Assembly: GCA_003023725.1 (NCBI GenBank) | Contig: PXYT01000025.1 | Span: forward strand, 1 to 46,865 | Direction: 5' to 3' | Length of the DNA: 46,865 nt | From: Sulfobacillus benefaciens | GTDB taxonomy: Bacteria > Bacillota > Sulfobacillia > Sulfobacillales > Sulfobacillaceae | Part shown: one piece after another, positions 1-7,871 of the stretch | Layout: every line of letters starts with the position of its first letter | Numbering within the stretch: the first letter of the stretch is position 1 | Position numbers and translations under genes: made by a program | Notes under the pieces: model-generated | What the model saw: only the letters and a program-made list of their open reading frames with translations | Told to the model about the DNA's origin: nothing | Database searches by the model: none

Positions 1-72
1 GCGCAGCGATCAAGGAGCCAGGAAGCTGTGGGGGCGACCCCGAAACCCCCACCTCAACCCCATCGGGGTTAG
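1..72 (+). CDS. tnpB: C-terminal tail of a TnpB-type (IS200/IS605 OrfB) nuclease, partial
   Basis: Only the last 23 codons are in the window, ending at TAG 70-72. The translation contains QRSRSQEAVGATP and lines up with the tail of the TnpB-like gene at the right edge of the window (QRSMSQELSGAIP). The similarity continues past the stop into the right-end hairpin, so this is the 3' end of a related IS605-group element in the opposite orientation. The rest of the gene lies to the left of the window, so it is unknown whether that copy is intact. Confidence 0.75.
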   Translation, partial: AQRSRSQEAVGATPKPPPQPHRG

Positions 73-105
73 GTGGCGGGAGAGTTCATTTGCCTGTAAT
101 GCTGT
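46..105 (+). ncRNA. Right end of a TnpB element: hairpin and presumptive guide of its omegaRNA (reRNA)
   Basis: A hairpin forms from CCACCT-C-AACCCC (49-61), loop ATC, and GGGGTTAGGTGG (65-76). Sequence identity to the other TnpB end in the window stops just after TTCAT (85-89), which I take as the element boundary. In characterised TnpB systems the 3' end of the element is transcribed as a guide RNA whose roughly 16-nt guide is the flanking DNA; here that would be 90-105, starting TTGCCTGT. The hairpin and boundary are seen directly; RNA function is inferred from the family. Confidence 0.55.
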
Positions 106-247
106 CCAACCGGCCAGCGGTGACCCACTTTAGTCTTGAGGTGACCTCCCATGCCCGCCATGACAAACTCCACTAATCTCTCGGTTGTGCGTCGTAACAC
201 CCCCGAGGTGCCAAGAACATCCGGAAGACTGGCTTCACAGGGGTAAG

Positions 248-736
248 CTACCTGACATACGGTCTTCTTTGGAACAACGTTTTCTCATGTCCTTCGGCGG
301 AGAAAATTTCTTTGGGATACGGAAATTGAAGCGGGGGGAAAGACCTCTCGTCAAAGAATTGGTAGTGTGCTATTTCGCCATCGACAGAGTGTAGCGTTCC
401 CTTCCGTATACGGCACTCAAACACGAAATTTAGGTACTCGACCTGATTGCCATCCGGGTACACCCACCGAAACTCTTGTCCGCCGAACACGCCCAGGAGC
501 GTTGAGGGAACACATGAGAGCCCGGTTTCCTCATAAACCTCACGAATCAAGGCTTCGGCCGGTGTTTCCCCGATTTCGATGGCACCTGCAGGCAATCCCC
601 ATCCCGTTGCGCCCTCTTCTTGCACAAACAGTATCTGCTGCAACTCATTGCGAATGACGGCCACAACACTCGGGCAGAAAATGAGTTGAGTGCCAATTTT
701 TTGACGGAGTTCTTGATAATAGGCTGACATGGGCAT
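248..736 (-). CDS. NUDIX hydrolase
   Basis: This 162-residue protein is predicted to hydrolyse a nucleoside diphosphate linked to another moiety. The full NUDIX signature is present: G51, E57, R65-E66-V67, E69-E70, G72-L73, exactly matching GX5EX7REUXEEXGU, which supplies the metal-binding and catalytic glutamates. Length is normal for a single-domain NUDIX protein, and there is no signal peptide or membrane segment. The ATG at 736 is chosen because no in-frame start lies between it and the AGGAGG at 751-756; spacing is a little long (14 nt), so ATG 730 is an alternative. It stands alone, so the substrate cannot be inferred. Confidence 0.9.
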   Translation of the reverse strand: MPMSAYYQELRQKIGTQLIFCPSVVAVIRNELQQILFVQEEGATGWGLPAGAIEIGETPAEALIREVYEETGLSCVPSTLLGVFGGQEFRWVYPDGNQVEYLNFVFECRIRKGTLHSVDGEIAHYQFFDERSFPPLQFPYPKEIFSAEGHEKTLFQRRPYVR

Positions 737-1326
737 AGTAGGCCATTGTGCCTCCTCTCACGATTTTGCGGGGATAGTCCCAGGCGTCACTCAGTGCCTC
801 TGCTAAAGGGGGCCGAATCCTGAGTGCACGTCTATGGATCAGTATACATTGCGAAAACAATCCGGGTACTAAATCAAGTATGTTTACAAACATCATAAAC
901 CCGGTGACGTCCCTCATTGCTTGGGACGGCATAGAGTGCCTTGGACTCGGGTTCGTCATAGTCTTTGGGTTTAGCGGCAGAGGGCTCCCGGTATTTGCCC
1001 ACTTCCCTTTCCCCATCATTGCACGCAGGCGCTGTTTAATCCGCTCCCGGTTCATCTCGCATTTGCCCCGGGACCCGTGACGCCCCATTCCATCCTTTCC
1101 CTTCGGCGTCAATGGGATTGGGGGCTCTAAAGCGGTCCAGTGATCACGTGGGAAGAGGCGGTGAGGCCAGAGGCCTAGAATGAATGGTATTGGCGTGAAC
1201 TGGATATGGCGCCCTATTCCGTCCGGACAAGGCGACGTAATACAAGGCAAAGCGTGTTACGAAATTCGGCACATTGCCCGCGTGACTACACGAGAAGGTG
1301 TGGTGAAGCATGTAGACCATCCGGTG
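737..1326. other. Intergenic stretch, no supported gene
   Basis: A minus-strand open frame of 201 codons spans 645-1250 but has no ribosome binding site at its ATG, low-complexity Pro/Arg-rich content and runs into the NUDIX gene in another frame, so I do not call it. I see no clear promoter, terminator or RNA here beyond the ribosome binding site of the NUDIX gene at 751-756. Confidence 0.5.
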
Positions 1327-1773
1327 CTACGGAAACAAACTCATCATGAAAAAGTGCAGATAGCGATCTTCCGCCCGGTCCTTCAACCCTACATCGATTT
1401 CAATTCCGCTATGCGCGAAAAATTCGCCAAGACGGTATTCCAGTTCCGGTAAGCTGATTTCTCCCTGGGCATAACGGCTCTGCAAAGCGTCCACAACCGT
1501 CTGGGCAGGATCGGTTGGGCGTAGATGCCGACCGAGGTTCCACAATTCCAGGAACAGTACGAAAAGGAGAATGAACACCACCACTCCATCAAGACACACG
1601 GCCGTCATTAACCCCGCAACCACTGGTATTGCCTCCCTCCGCCATTTTGCCACCGGCCCCGGGGCCTTTGTCCGGCGAAGTGCCTGCCAAACGTCCCGCA
1701 AGCGTCTCTCGGGAATTCTCCCCGTAATCCCTAGGAAGCCCGGGGACAAGACACGCTTTTCCGGCCATTTCAT
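1327..1773 (-). CDS. SHOCT-domain membrane protein
   Basis: This 148-residue protein has a basic N-terminal region, a long hydrophobic segment (about residues 48-78, one or two membrane passes), and then a short SHOCT-like motif near residues 95-112 (ALQSRYAQGEISLPELEYRL). SHOCT modules are short C-terminal helical motifs, often in membrane proteins, thought to mediate oligomerisation. The start ATG at 1773 lies 12 nt beyond the stop of the upstream small membrane gene, so the two are probably co-transcribed; no strong ribosome binding site is visible, which suggests translational coupling. Function is unknown. Confidence 0.7.
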   Translation of the reverse strand: MKWPEKRVLSPGFLGITGRIPERRLRDVWQALRRTKAPGPVAKWRREAIPVVAGLMTAVCLDGVVVFILLFVLFLELWNLGRHLRPTDPAQTVVDALQSRYAQGEISLPELEYRLGEFFAHSGIEIDVGLKDRAEDRYLHFFMMSLFP

Positions 1774-1785
1774 CTGTTCCGCATT

Positions 1786-2127
1786 TCAGCGCCCCTGGTG
1801 TCCCTTTCGTTTTCGGTAGGCTGCGGGGATCCTCCGGTGACGCCCGTGGTGCAACGGCTGGGAAGATTCGATAAGAATCCCCAGCCAGATTAGCCACAAG
1901 ACGTACTCCAACATCGCCCCCAATCCCACCCAGCTCAGAGCGAGAATAATGCGTATGGGCCAGTTCGGCACCGCCTTGACTAAAAAACCGCCCGCAATGC
2001 CCATGACACTGCCGCCCACGACTCCACTCACGAACAGCCAACGGCCCTGGCGCATTCTGCGCCGAATCGGAAACTCCACGACTTTGGCCCGTTGTGACGG
2101 CGTGTTCTTGCCCAAAATCCCCCTCAC
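1786..2127 (-). CDS. Small two-helix membrane protein, paralogue of 23642-23941
   Basis: A 113-residue protein with a basic N-terminus containing KVVEF, two hydrophobic helices (roughly residues 31-52 and 58-82) with LEYVLWL at the end of the second, and a His/Arg-rich C-terminus (HHGRHRR). The same order of features occurs in the gene at 23642-23941 (KIIEF, RI near helix two, LEYLVWL, HHRQNHR). I know no named family for it. The GTG start at 2127 is tentative; TTG or a downstream start are possible. It precedes the SHOCT gene by 12 nt. Confidence 0.65.
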   Translation of the reverse strand: MRGILGKNTPSQRAKVVEFPIRRRMRQGRWLFVSGVVGGSVMGIAGGFLVKAVPNWPIRIILALSWVGLGAMLEYVLWLIWLGILIESSQPLHHGRHRRIPAAYRKRKGHQGR

Positions 2128-2332
2128 CCGCTTTCTTTCTTGTCCGTTCTTATCTCCTCACACATCAGGCTCTGGGCTTCCTCCACGGGACTTTGGCCTA
2201 AATCCCCTAAATCCCGACCCTGCCATATTGAGCCGGATCGCCGGCTCCCAACCGAAAACGGACGGTCCCGGGACTGATCTCCATTTGTCCGGCCGATCAC
2301 CTCTGAAGCCCATTGCCCCTTTAAACCCTGGG

Positions 2333-3193
2333 CTACCGATTTACGGGAGTCATGGGGGAAGAGGGCTCGCGGTCATCCACCCGTCCGGCTACGGACACCA
2401 CAAAATACCGTTGAGTAAAGAGAAATACAATAATAATTGGCGTAAGCGTCAGAAGTGACGCCGCCGCCAGTTCACGCCAGTGGGTTCCGTCAAACCCTTG
2501 GAAATAAGACAAGGCGACTTCAATGGGACGGGCGGCCTGGCCCTGAGTGATAATCAAAGGCCACTGGAACTGGCTCCACTGCGACGAGAATGTCAAGAGC
2601 GACACCGTTGCCACGGCCGGTTTGGACAAGGGCAAGGCCATATTCCAGAGATAGCGCCACCATGAGGCCCCGTCCAGTTGCGCCGCGTCCCACAATTCCT
2701 TGGGCAGCGTTTTAAAGAACTGCCGAAAAATGAAAATGGCAAAGACATTGACCGCAAACGGCAACACCTGGCCACGCAGCGAGTTCAAAATGTGCAAATG
2801 ATAGGCCACAACATAGTCGGGAATGAGAATGGCCTCGGGAGGCACCATTAAGGCCGCGAGAAATATCCCGAAAATTATTTCCCGGCCCCGAAAAGTGGGC
2901 AAACTTAACGCATAGCCGGCGCTCGCCCCGGTTATCAGCACCAAAAGAATGGTGCTGCCGGTAATGATGACCGAGTGTAGAAAATATAAACCCCAGGGAG
3001 CTGCCTGAAATACCCGTTCCCAAGGGTGGAAGTCCCATCCTGGCACCAAATCCGGAGGCAAGGTGAAAACCCGGGATTTTGGTGCCACACTGAGCACAAT
3101 TGCCCAGTAAAACGGAAACAAGAAGATCAGCGCCACACCTGCCTGAAGCACGGTGCGCAACACCCGCCGGTCTTGATGCTGTCCTAACCGCAT
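2333..3193 (-). CDS. ABC sugar transporter permease, MalG/UgpE type
   Basis: This 286-residue protein has six predicted membrane helices and the cytoplasmic EAA loop, seen as KELWDAAQLDGASWW followed by ALP (about residues 167-190), where the ATPase docks. It belongs to the binding-protein-dependent transport family CUT1, whose members import di-/oligosaccharides or glycerophosphodiesters. A clear GGAGG lies upstream of the ATG at 3193. It is the third gene of an operon (binding protein, MalF-type permease, this gene) with gaps of 11 and 48 nt. No ATPase gene is adjacent, so the pair must borrow a shared MsmX/UgpC-like ATPase from elsewhere; that is inference from what is common in Bacillota. 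Confidence 0.92.
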   Translation of the reverse strand: MRLGQHQDRRVLRTVLQAGVALIFLFPFYWAIVLSVAPKSRVFTLPPDLVPGWDFHPWERVFQAAPWGLYFLHSVIITGSTILLVLITGASAGYALSLPTFRGREIIFGIFLAALMVPPEAILIPDYVVAYHLHILNSLRGQVLPFAVNVFAIFIFRQFFKTLPKELWDAAQLDGASWWRYLWNMALPLSKPAVATVSLLTFSSQWSQFQWPLIITQGQAARPIEVALSYFQGFDGTHWRELAAASLLTLTPIIIVFLFTQRYFVVSVAGRVDDREPSSPMTPVNR

Positions 3194-3241
3194 GGCCCTT
3201 TCCTCCCCGTATTCGTGAATTGCGACAGCCGCACAATGCCG

Positions 3242-4225
3242 TTATTGGTAAGAGGTATACCTCTCGCCGACCTGTTTTTGCACAATGGTCATTAGCAGCA
3301 GCAAGGCGAACAACACCACAGAGACAGCCGCTCCGTATCCATAGTGGAAGAAGATAAAGGCAGATTTGTAGAGATAAATCGCGGTCGTCGTGGTCGAATT
3401 CAAAGGCCCGCCCCCGCCGCCAAACTGTCCGCCGGTCATCGCGTAAATGGATCCAAAGGCCTGCATGGCTTGGATCGTGGTTAAGATGACAACCATCAGC
3501 GTTACCGGCGACAGGTAAGGCAGGATCACATAGCGAAACGTTTGCCATCCGTTGGCCCCGTCCAGCCAGGCCGCCTCTACCGCGTCGCCGGGGATATTCG
3601 ACAAACCCGCCAGAAAGAGAACCACGGTAAATCCGAGGTTGTGCCACAGATTATTAATCATCACCGCCGGCAAAGCCCACGTCGAACTCACCAGCCAGCC
3701 GAGAGCGGGAAGGTGAAATAGCCTCAAGACAGCATTGGCCAGACCGAATTGCGGATTAAAAATAAACACCCAGATAATTGATGTGGCGATGGCCGGTGTG
3801 ATATAAGGGAGAAATACGGCCGCCCGCGTAAACGTCACCCAGGGAGTGGGCTTGTGGGCCCCTCCCCGGAAGAGCCAGGCAATGCCCAGTCCCAGGGCAA
3901 TTGTCATGGGCACCATGATCCCCACATAATAAAACGTGACGCTTAGAGACTCAAGAAATCCCGAAACAGGATTAAAAAGTTCCCGGTAGTGCAAAGCCCC
4001 CACCCACTGAGAGTCCTGAAACCCTCCCAAACTCCAGTGATAAAAACTCATGGCCACGACCAGCAAGGCCGGGCCGTAGGTAAAAAGCGTTAAAATCGCC
4101 AGGGCGGGCAAGACCAAAAGCCACCCGGTAGCCCCTTTCCTGGTCCGGATCAAGGTGCGTGCCACGGCCTTGGAACGGGTCAATGAGGCGGGCCTGTCCC
4201 ACGTAGGGTTCAAGTTTTCTTGCAT
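3242..4225 (-). CDS. ABC sugar transporter permease, MalF/UgpA type
   Basis: A 327-residue integral membrane protein with a roughly 30-residue cytoplasmic lead followed by six predicted helices. The EAA loop is visible as GDAVEAAWLDGANGW followed by ILP (about residues 209-232). It pairs with the MalG-type permease downstream to form the heterodimeric channel for the substrate delivered by the upstream lipoprotein. The ATG at 4225 is preceded by AAAGGAGG with ideal spacing. The substrate cannot be named from sequence; glycerol-3-phosphate or an oligosaccharide are typical of the family. Confidence 0.92.
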   Translation of the reverse strand: MQENLNPTWDRPASLTRSKAVARTLIRTRKGATGWLLVLPALAILTLFTYGPALLVVAMSFYHWSLGGFQDSQWVGALHYRELFNPVSGFLESLSVTFYYVGIMVPMTIALGLGIAWLFRGGAHKPTPWVTFTRAAVFLPYITPAIATSIIWVFIFNPQFGLANAVLRLFHLPALGWLVSSTWALPAVMINNLWHNLGFTVVLFLAGLSNIPGDAVEAAWLDGANGWQTFRYVILPYLSPVTLMVVILTTIQAMQAFGSIYAMTGGQFGGGGGPLNSTTTTAIYLYKSAFIFFHYGYGAAVSVVLFALLLLMTIVQKQVGERYTSYQ

Positions 4226-4236
4226 ATGGGCCTCCT

Positions 4237-5571
4237 TTACTGAACTGCCGCACCCGATAAATACGCCGTGGCCTGTTTTTGCATATTGCTCAAGGCCTGA
4301 CTGACCGTCTCTTTGTGTTGCACCACACTCTGGATTTGGTTTTGTATCACGGTATCGATCTCACTTTGATTGGGACCGATGATTTTATGAATCACATGAC
4401 CGCTTTCGAGTTCCCGAATCGCCACCGCCGTTCCGGCGTATGGTCCCGGATTCGCGGAAAACTGGCTTCCGGCCATTTTCTCGACACTGGCAACATCAGC
4501 CTGGCTCATGGGAGGCTCCCCGCCCACTGTCGACCAGATAGCTTGACCTTGGGGAGAATCAAAATATTTGATGAAAGACCAGGCCGCCTGTTGCTGTGCG
4601 GTGGAGGCATGCTTGAAAATCACGAAACTCAGCCCCTGATAAAGATAGTCGGAATGACCCGTAGATCCCGGCGGAGGAGAAAACACGCCCACGGGGAATT
4701 TGCCGCCGACTTGTTCCCGAACCATCTCATAGCCGTCGGCCGTATTTTCCAAAATGCCCAGCTTGCCCGAAGCAAAGTCCTCGAAGCTGGTGTTATAAGA
4801 AAGAATTTTCGTATACGGCGCATTGTCCCGCGCTGTCACTTGCCGTATCGTCTGCGCCATCGCAGGCGAATTCAAATCGAGCTGTCCCGGATGCCCGGGC
4901 TTGTAATAGTGGCCGCCGTTGGAGTAAAACAGCGGCAGCCAGTCGTTGTGGTCCAGCCGCGCCCCCAGTCCGATAGCCCCTGTCTTACTCTGAATTTGCT
5001 GGGCATCTGCCATCAACTGACTCCAGGTCGTGGGAGGCGTGCTCAGCCCGGCCTTTTTCCACAGGGTCGCATTATAGAAGAATTCGGCCACTTTGATATC
5101 CACAGGAAACAGATATTGCTGGTGTGAGGGCGTAAATTCCGCCTGCCACACCGCCGGCCATATCTGGTGCAGCTGCTGGGACGGAAATCCGTTGGGCCCA
5201 TTGATAAACGGCTTTAAATTGACGAGCGCGTTAGCCTGTTCATATCCGTATTGCGGTTGATGGCCGATCATGGCCATAATCGGAGGGTCGCCGGCCTGTA
5301 CGGCCGCCAGGGCTTTGGCCGACGCCGGGGTCACATGCACTTCCACCTTGATGCCGGGATGGCTTTGGTTGAACTTGCTGACAACCTGCGCCAATGCTTG
5401 CCCCTGTTGGTTGGCGGCACTGTGGGATTCCCAAAATGTCACGATGGTTTTCCCATTGGAGTGCGCAGGGCTATTGTGAGTAGCCGCCGCGGCAGTTGTC
5501 CCGCAACCGGCCAGAGTGGCTCCACTGACTAAGGCCAAAGCAAACAGACTCTTGCGGTTCTTGTTCTTCAT
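4237..5571 (-). CDS. ABC sugar transporter substrate-binding lipoprotein (SBP family 1)
   Basis: This 444-residue extracytoplasmic binding protein starts with a basic lead, a hydrophobic stretch and the lipobox LAGC with Cys23 as the lipidated residue. The mature part opens with a strand motif VTFWESHS typical of the MalE/UgpB cluster, and later shows WSFIKYFDSPQGQAIW, a common hinge-region signature of the family. A longer frame begins 23 codons upstream, but ATG 5571 is favoured because it gives a proper lipoprotein signal and has AGGAGAT upstream. It is the first gene of the three-gene importer operon. Confidence 0.92.
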   Translation of the reverse strand: MKNKNRKSLFALALVSGATLAGCGTTAAAATHNSPAHSNGKTIVTFWESHSAANQQGQALAQVVSKFNQSHPGIKVEVHVTPASAKALAAVQAGDPPIMAMIGHQPQYGYEQANALVNLKPFINGPNGFPSQQLHQIWPAVWQAEFTPSHQQYLFPVDIKVAEFFYNATLWKKAGLSTPPTTWSQLMADAQQIQSKTGAIGLGARLDHNDWLPLFYSNGGHYYKPGHPGQLDLNSPAMAQTIRQVTARDNAPYTKILSYNTSFEDFASGKLGILENTADGYEMVREQVGGKFPVGVFSPPPGSTGHSDYLYQGLSFVIFKHASTAQQQAAWSFIKYFDSPQGQAIWSTVGGEPPMSQADVASVEKMAGSQFSANPGPYAGTAVAIRELESGHVIHKIIGPNQSEIDTVIQNQIQSVVQHKETVSQALSNMQKQATAYLSGAAVQ

Positions 5572-5654
5572 GGTTAAGGTGTCATCTCCTTGGCTGGTTA
5601 AATCACGGCATGGCCGTGTCCGGTACGCGTACTCCTTCACACTAAGTTGCCGGT

Positions 5655-5685
5655 GTTATAAACATGTAATGCCCGTGTTAAAACT
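5655..5685 (-). promoter_or_regulatory. Direct repeats in the probable promoter of the sugar-importer operon
   Basis: GTGTTATAAAC and GTGTTAAAAC recur about 22 bp (two helical turns) apart, roughly 90 nt upstream of the binding-protein start. Read on the minus strand the repeats contain TTATAAC and TTTAAC, so they could be a -10-like element or a regulator site. No matching regulator gene is adjacent. Tentative. Confidence 0.3.
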
Positions 5686-5901
5686 TTTGGTAGATTCCGT
5701 GAGGCCCCGGGGACGCCGAAATCTCACGGGTGGCAGGGAAAAAAGAGAGTCTCTCGTACGAAGGCCAGAGCAAGCCACCCCCACGGGTCCGGCAAAAGAC
5801 CGGGGGGAGACCACTTCCCTTTATTCTGGCGGGGTTACCCAGGCAAGTTCCGGGGACCAGGCAACGCTGTCCCTTAAGAATTCAGCCGGCAGGAAATGAA
5901 G

Positions 5902-5946
5902 AACGCATCACCCTCCGGAATCTGAGCCGGTCATCCGTGATGCGTT
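5902..5946. repeat. 10-bp inverted repeat
   Basis: AACGCATCAC (5902-5911) and GTGATGCGTT (5937-5946) are perfect inverted copies around a 25-nt loop. It lies about 330 nt downstream of arsM; on the minus strand it is followed by TTCTTCATTTCC, so a weak terminator is possible, but it could also be a mobile-element end. Confidence 0.35.
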
Positions 5947-6278
5947 GCGGAAAAGCGGTTTTTGGTCCTGATTTTAACAAGGTATGAGAAGGCACCACCA
6001 ACCCCATTCGGCAAGAACCTGTATGTGAAAGGACAATACTGAGACGAGACTTGCGGCACGGCACGACCTTTGAAGGTAGTGGTGAAAAATCTGCCGCATC
6101 GCCATTGAGATGACCTCAGTAACAAAATCTCGCTCCCCGGTACCAGGTTGTTGTGTTATTGGGGTTCTCGCGAATTGTTATGGAACGGCCTGGGGTTGGT
6201 GTTGCCGCCTGATCTCGAGTTTGCCGGGATTTCGCCGGCTGGACAAGGCAAAAGAGGAGGATGGACAGAGGATATGGT

Positions 6279-7409
6279 CTACGGTGACAAACCGGTATCC
6301 TTGTAACCCTCAATGACGGCGGAGACCACATAATCCGTCAAAGAGGCGCCTGGGACCCATTGGCGGATAAATTCCCGGCTTCCTGCCTGCGGTTTTATGG
6401 AGACTCTGTTAAAGCCCACTCCCTGCATGATGGCGGTGAGTTCGTCAATGCCTGCTGCCCCTGCCATGCAATTGGTCCACAAAGACAATTCCCGGCGCCA
6501 TTCCTCCGGAATATCGGCTGTCGCCACAACGTCGGAAATGGCAAGCCAGCCACCCGGTTTCAGCACACGGAATGCTTCCCGAAAGACCTGCCGTTTATTC
6601 GAGGACAAGTTAATGACACAATTCGATATAATCACGTCAACAGACTGGTCTGCAAGGGGAAGATGTTCGATTTCTCCCAACTGGAATTCCACGTTGAAAA
6701 ATCCTCCGCGTCTGGCATTCTGCTCCGCGCGGGCAATCATTGCCGGAGTCATGTCGACACCGATAACCCGCCCCTTGTCACCCACCCGTTTCGAGGCCAG
6801 AAAACAGTCCAACCCGCCGCCACTGCCCAGGTCCAGCACCGTTTGTCCGGGCTCGATCCGGGCTATGGCCAGCGGGTTTCCGCACCCTAAACCTAAATTG
6901 GCTTCTTCTGGCACCTCAGCTAGTTCGGAGCCTGTATATCCCAGATACACCGATACCATAGACGGGTCAAATTCCTGCGCACCGGATCCGCACCCGCATC
7001 CTTTCCCCGTTTCGGCGATTTGTCCGTAACGGTTCTTAATGGCCTCCTGGCGTTCTATACCGGTAATCATGGGAAGTTCTTGCTTGAGTTCGCCGGAAAG
7101 CCCCGAAAGATGGGGAGATGCTTTCCCGCTTTCGATATCCCCCATCTCACACTGGTTCATCCAGTCGCGGACAGCCTCCACATCGATAAGCGATCCGTAA
7201 AGGTGGACCATGACACCGCCCTCACCATCCTCGACCGTCACATCGTCAATGCCCGTCAGAATAGGTCCATTGGAGAGGACATTCCCACTCCCCGCAGCCG
7301 ATTCCCGAACCAGCCGTTCAATAAATGCCACGGGAAATCCGGGTTCAAGCCGAATGCGCACACCGGATGGTTCGGGTTCCAGCCGGCCAATCTCCGACCA
7401 TTTTGCCAC
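6279..7409 (-). CDS. arsM: Arsenite S-adenosylmethionine methyltransferase with N-terminal extension
   Basis: This 376-residue enzyme is predicted to methylate As(III) with SAM. The SAM-binding motif VLDLGSGGG is at residues 191-199 with GVDMT after it. Cysteines expected in ArsM are visible: C138/C140 (GCGCGSG), C176 (GLGCGNP), C264 (ISNCVIN) and C314 (TNCMAG). Residues 1 to about 95 form an extra segment not usual in ArsM and not recognised by me. The open frame extends to a TTG at 7454, but GTG 7409 is preferred because AAGGGG sits 8 nt before it. It follows arsR, and an ArsR-like palindrome lies between them, so arsenic-responsive control is likely. Confidence 0.88.
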   Translation of the reverse strand: MAKWSEIGRLEPEPSGVRIRLEPGFPVAFIERLVRESAAGSGNVLSNGPILTGIDDVTVEDGEGGVMVHLYGSLIDVEAVRDWMNQCEMGDIESGKASPHLSGLSGELKQELPMITGIERQEAIKNRYGQIAETGKGCGCGSGAQEFDPSMVSVYLGYTGSELAEVPEEANLGLGCGNPLAIARIEPGQTVLDLGSGGGLDCFLASKRVGDKGRVIGVDMTPAMIARAEQNARRGGFFNVEFQLGEIEHLPLADQSVDVIISNCVINLSSNKRQVFREAFRVLKPGGWLAISDVVATADIPEEWRRELSLWTNCMAGAAGIDELTAIMQGVGFNRVSIKPQAGSREFIRQWVPGASLTDYVVSAVIEGYKDTGLSP

Positions 7410-7426
7410 CTGTCTCAACCCCTTAA

Positions 7427-7442
7427 ATCGATTATCATCGAT
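7427..7442. promoter_or_regulatory. Second ArsR-type operator, between arsR and arsM
   Basis: ATCGA-N6-TCGAT (7427-7431 and 7438-7442) has the same half-sites and the same spacing as the operator in the arsR promoter. It sits 18 nt upstream of the preferred arsM start. Seen directly; binding by the adjacent ArsR is inferred. Confidence 0.55.
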
Positions 7443-7459
7443 GATTAGGAACAAAAAAA

Positions 7460-7810
7460 TTACGTCCCGAGAACGGGCTCGACAGCCACAGGCCGACGGA
7501 TGGCACCACAGACTTTGGTATCCGCCACATGGCGCTGAAAGGATTCCCAGGTCTCTTGATTAACCTGATAGACGCGGTACGTGCCCCGCCGTTCCACCGT
7601 AACCAGACCCGCATCCATAAGAACTTGCAAATGATGGGAAATAGTGGACTGGGCCAAGGGATGGCGCTGGGTTAAATCCACTACGCAGCAAGCGCTCTCC
7701 TCGGGGATTACATCGGCACAACAGGAGGCTCCCTGGACTTGCAACAAGTCCTCAAACAACGCATAACGCTGCGGTTGGCCCAACGCTTTAAAAATCTGGA
7801 TAGGGTTCAT
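7460..7810 (-). CDS. arsR: ArsR-family arsenic-responsive repressor
   Basis: A 116-residue winged-helix repressor. The N-terminus LFKAL-like IFKALGQPQRYALFEDLL is the usual first helix pair, the recognition region is STISHHLQVLMDAGLV (residues 55-70), and the wing is VERRGTYRVY. Two vicinal cysteine pairs, C30/C31 and C41/C42, sit before the recognition helix and are candidate As(III) ligands; C101 is near the end. ATG 7810 is favoured over ATG 7861 because AAGGAG precedes it. The stop is about 50 nt from the arsM start, so both are probably one transcript under autoregulation. Confidence 0.92.
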   Translation of the reverse strand: MNPIQIFKALGQPQRYALFEDLLQVQGASCCADVIPEESACCVVDLTQRHPLAQSTISHHLQVLMDAGLVTVERRGTYRVYQVNQETWESFQRHVADTKVCGAIRRPVAVEPVLGT

Positions 7811-7826
7811 TTCGGCACTCCTTTTC

Positions 7827-7871
7827 ATCGATGACTGTCGATATATTAAAGGATAACCCAATCCGAGTCAA
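7827..7871 (-). promoter_or_regulatory. arsR promoter with overlapping ArsR-type operator
   Basis: Minus-strand -35 TTGACT (7866-7871), 17-nt spacer and -10 TAATAT (7843-7848). The operator ATCGA-N6-TCGAT spans 7827-7842, immediately downstream of the -10 box and touching the likely transcription start, the arrangement expected for repression. Confidence 0.75.

Larger units (their letters stand above)
5572..6278. other. Intergenic region upstream of the sugar-importer operon
   Basis: No gene is supported. It holds a pair of direct repeats near 5655-5685 (GTGTTATAAAC and GTGTTAAAAC, about 22 bp apart) and a 10-bp inverted repeat at 5902-5946, both listed separately. The rest looks non-coding on both strands. 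Confidence 0.5.

Noticed and set aside
645-1250. Minus-strand open frame of 201 codons upstream of and into the NUDIX gene
   Set aside because: No ribosome binding site, low-complexity composition, and overlap with the well-supported NUDIX gene in another frame.
4279-5127. Plus-strand open frame of 282 codons
   Set aside because: It is antisense to the sugar-binding lipoprotein, which has a lipobox and family motifs; the antisense product is His/Arg-rich with no recognisable domain.
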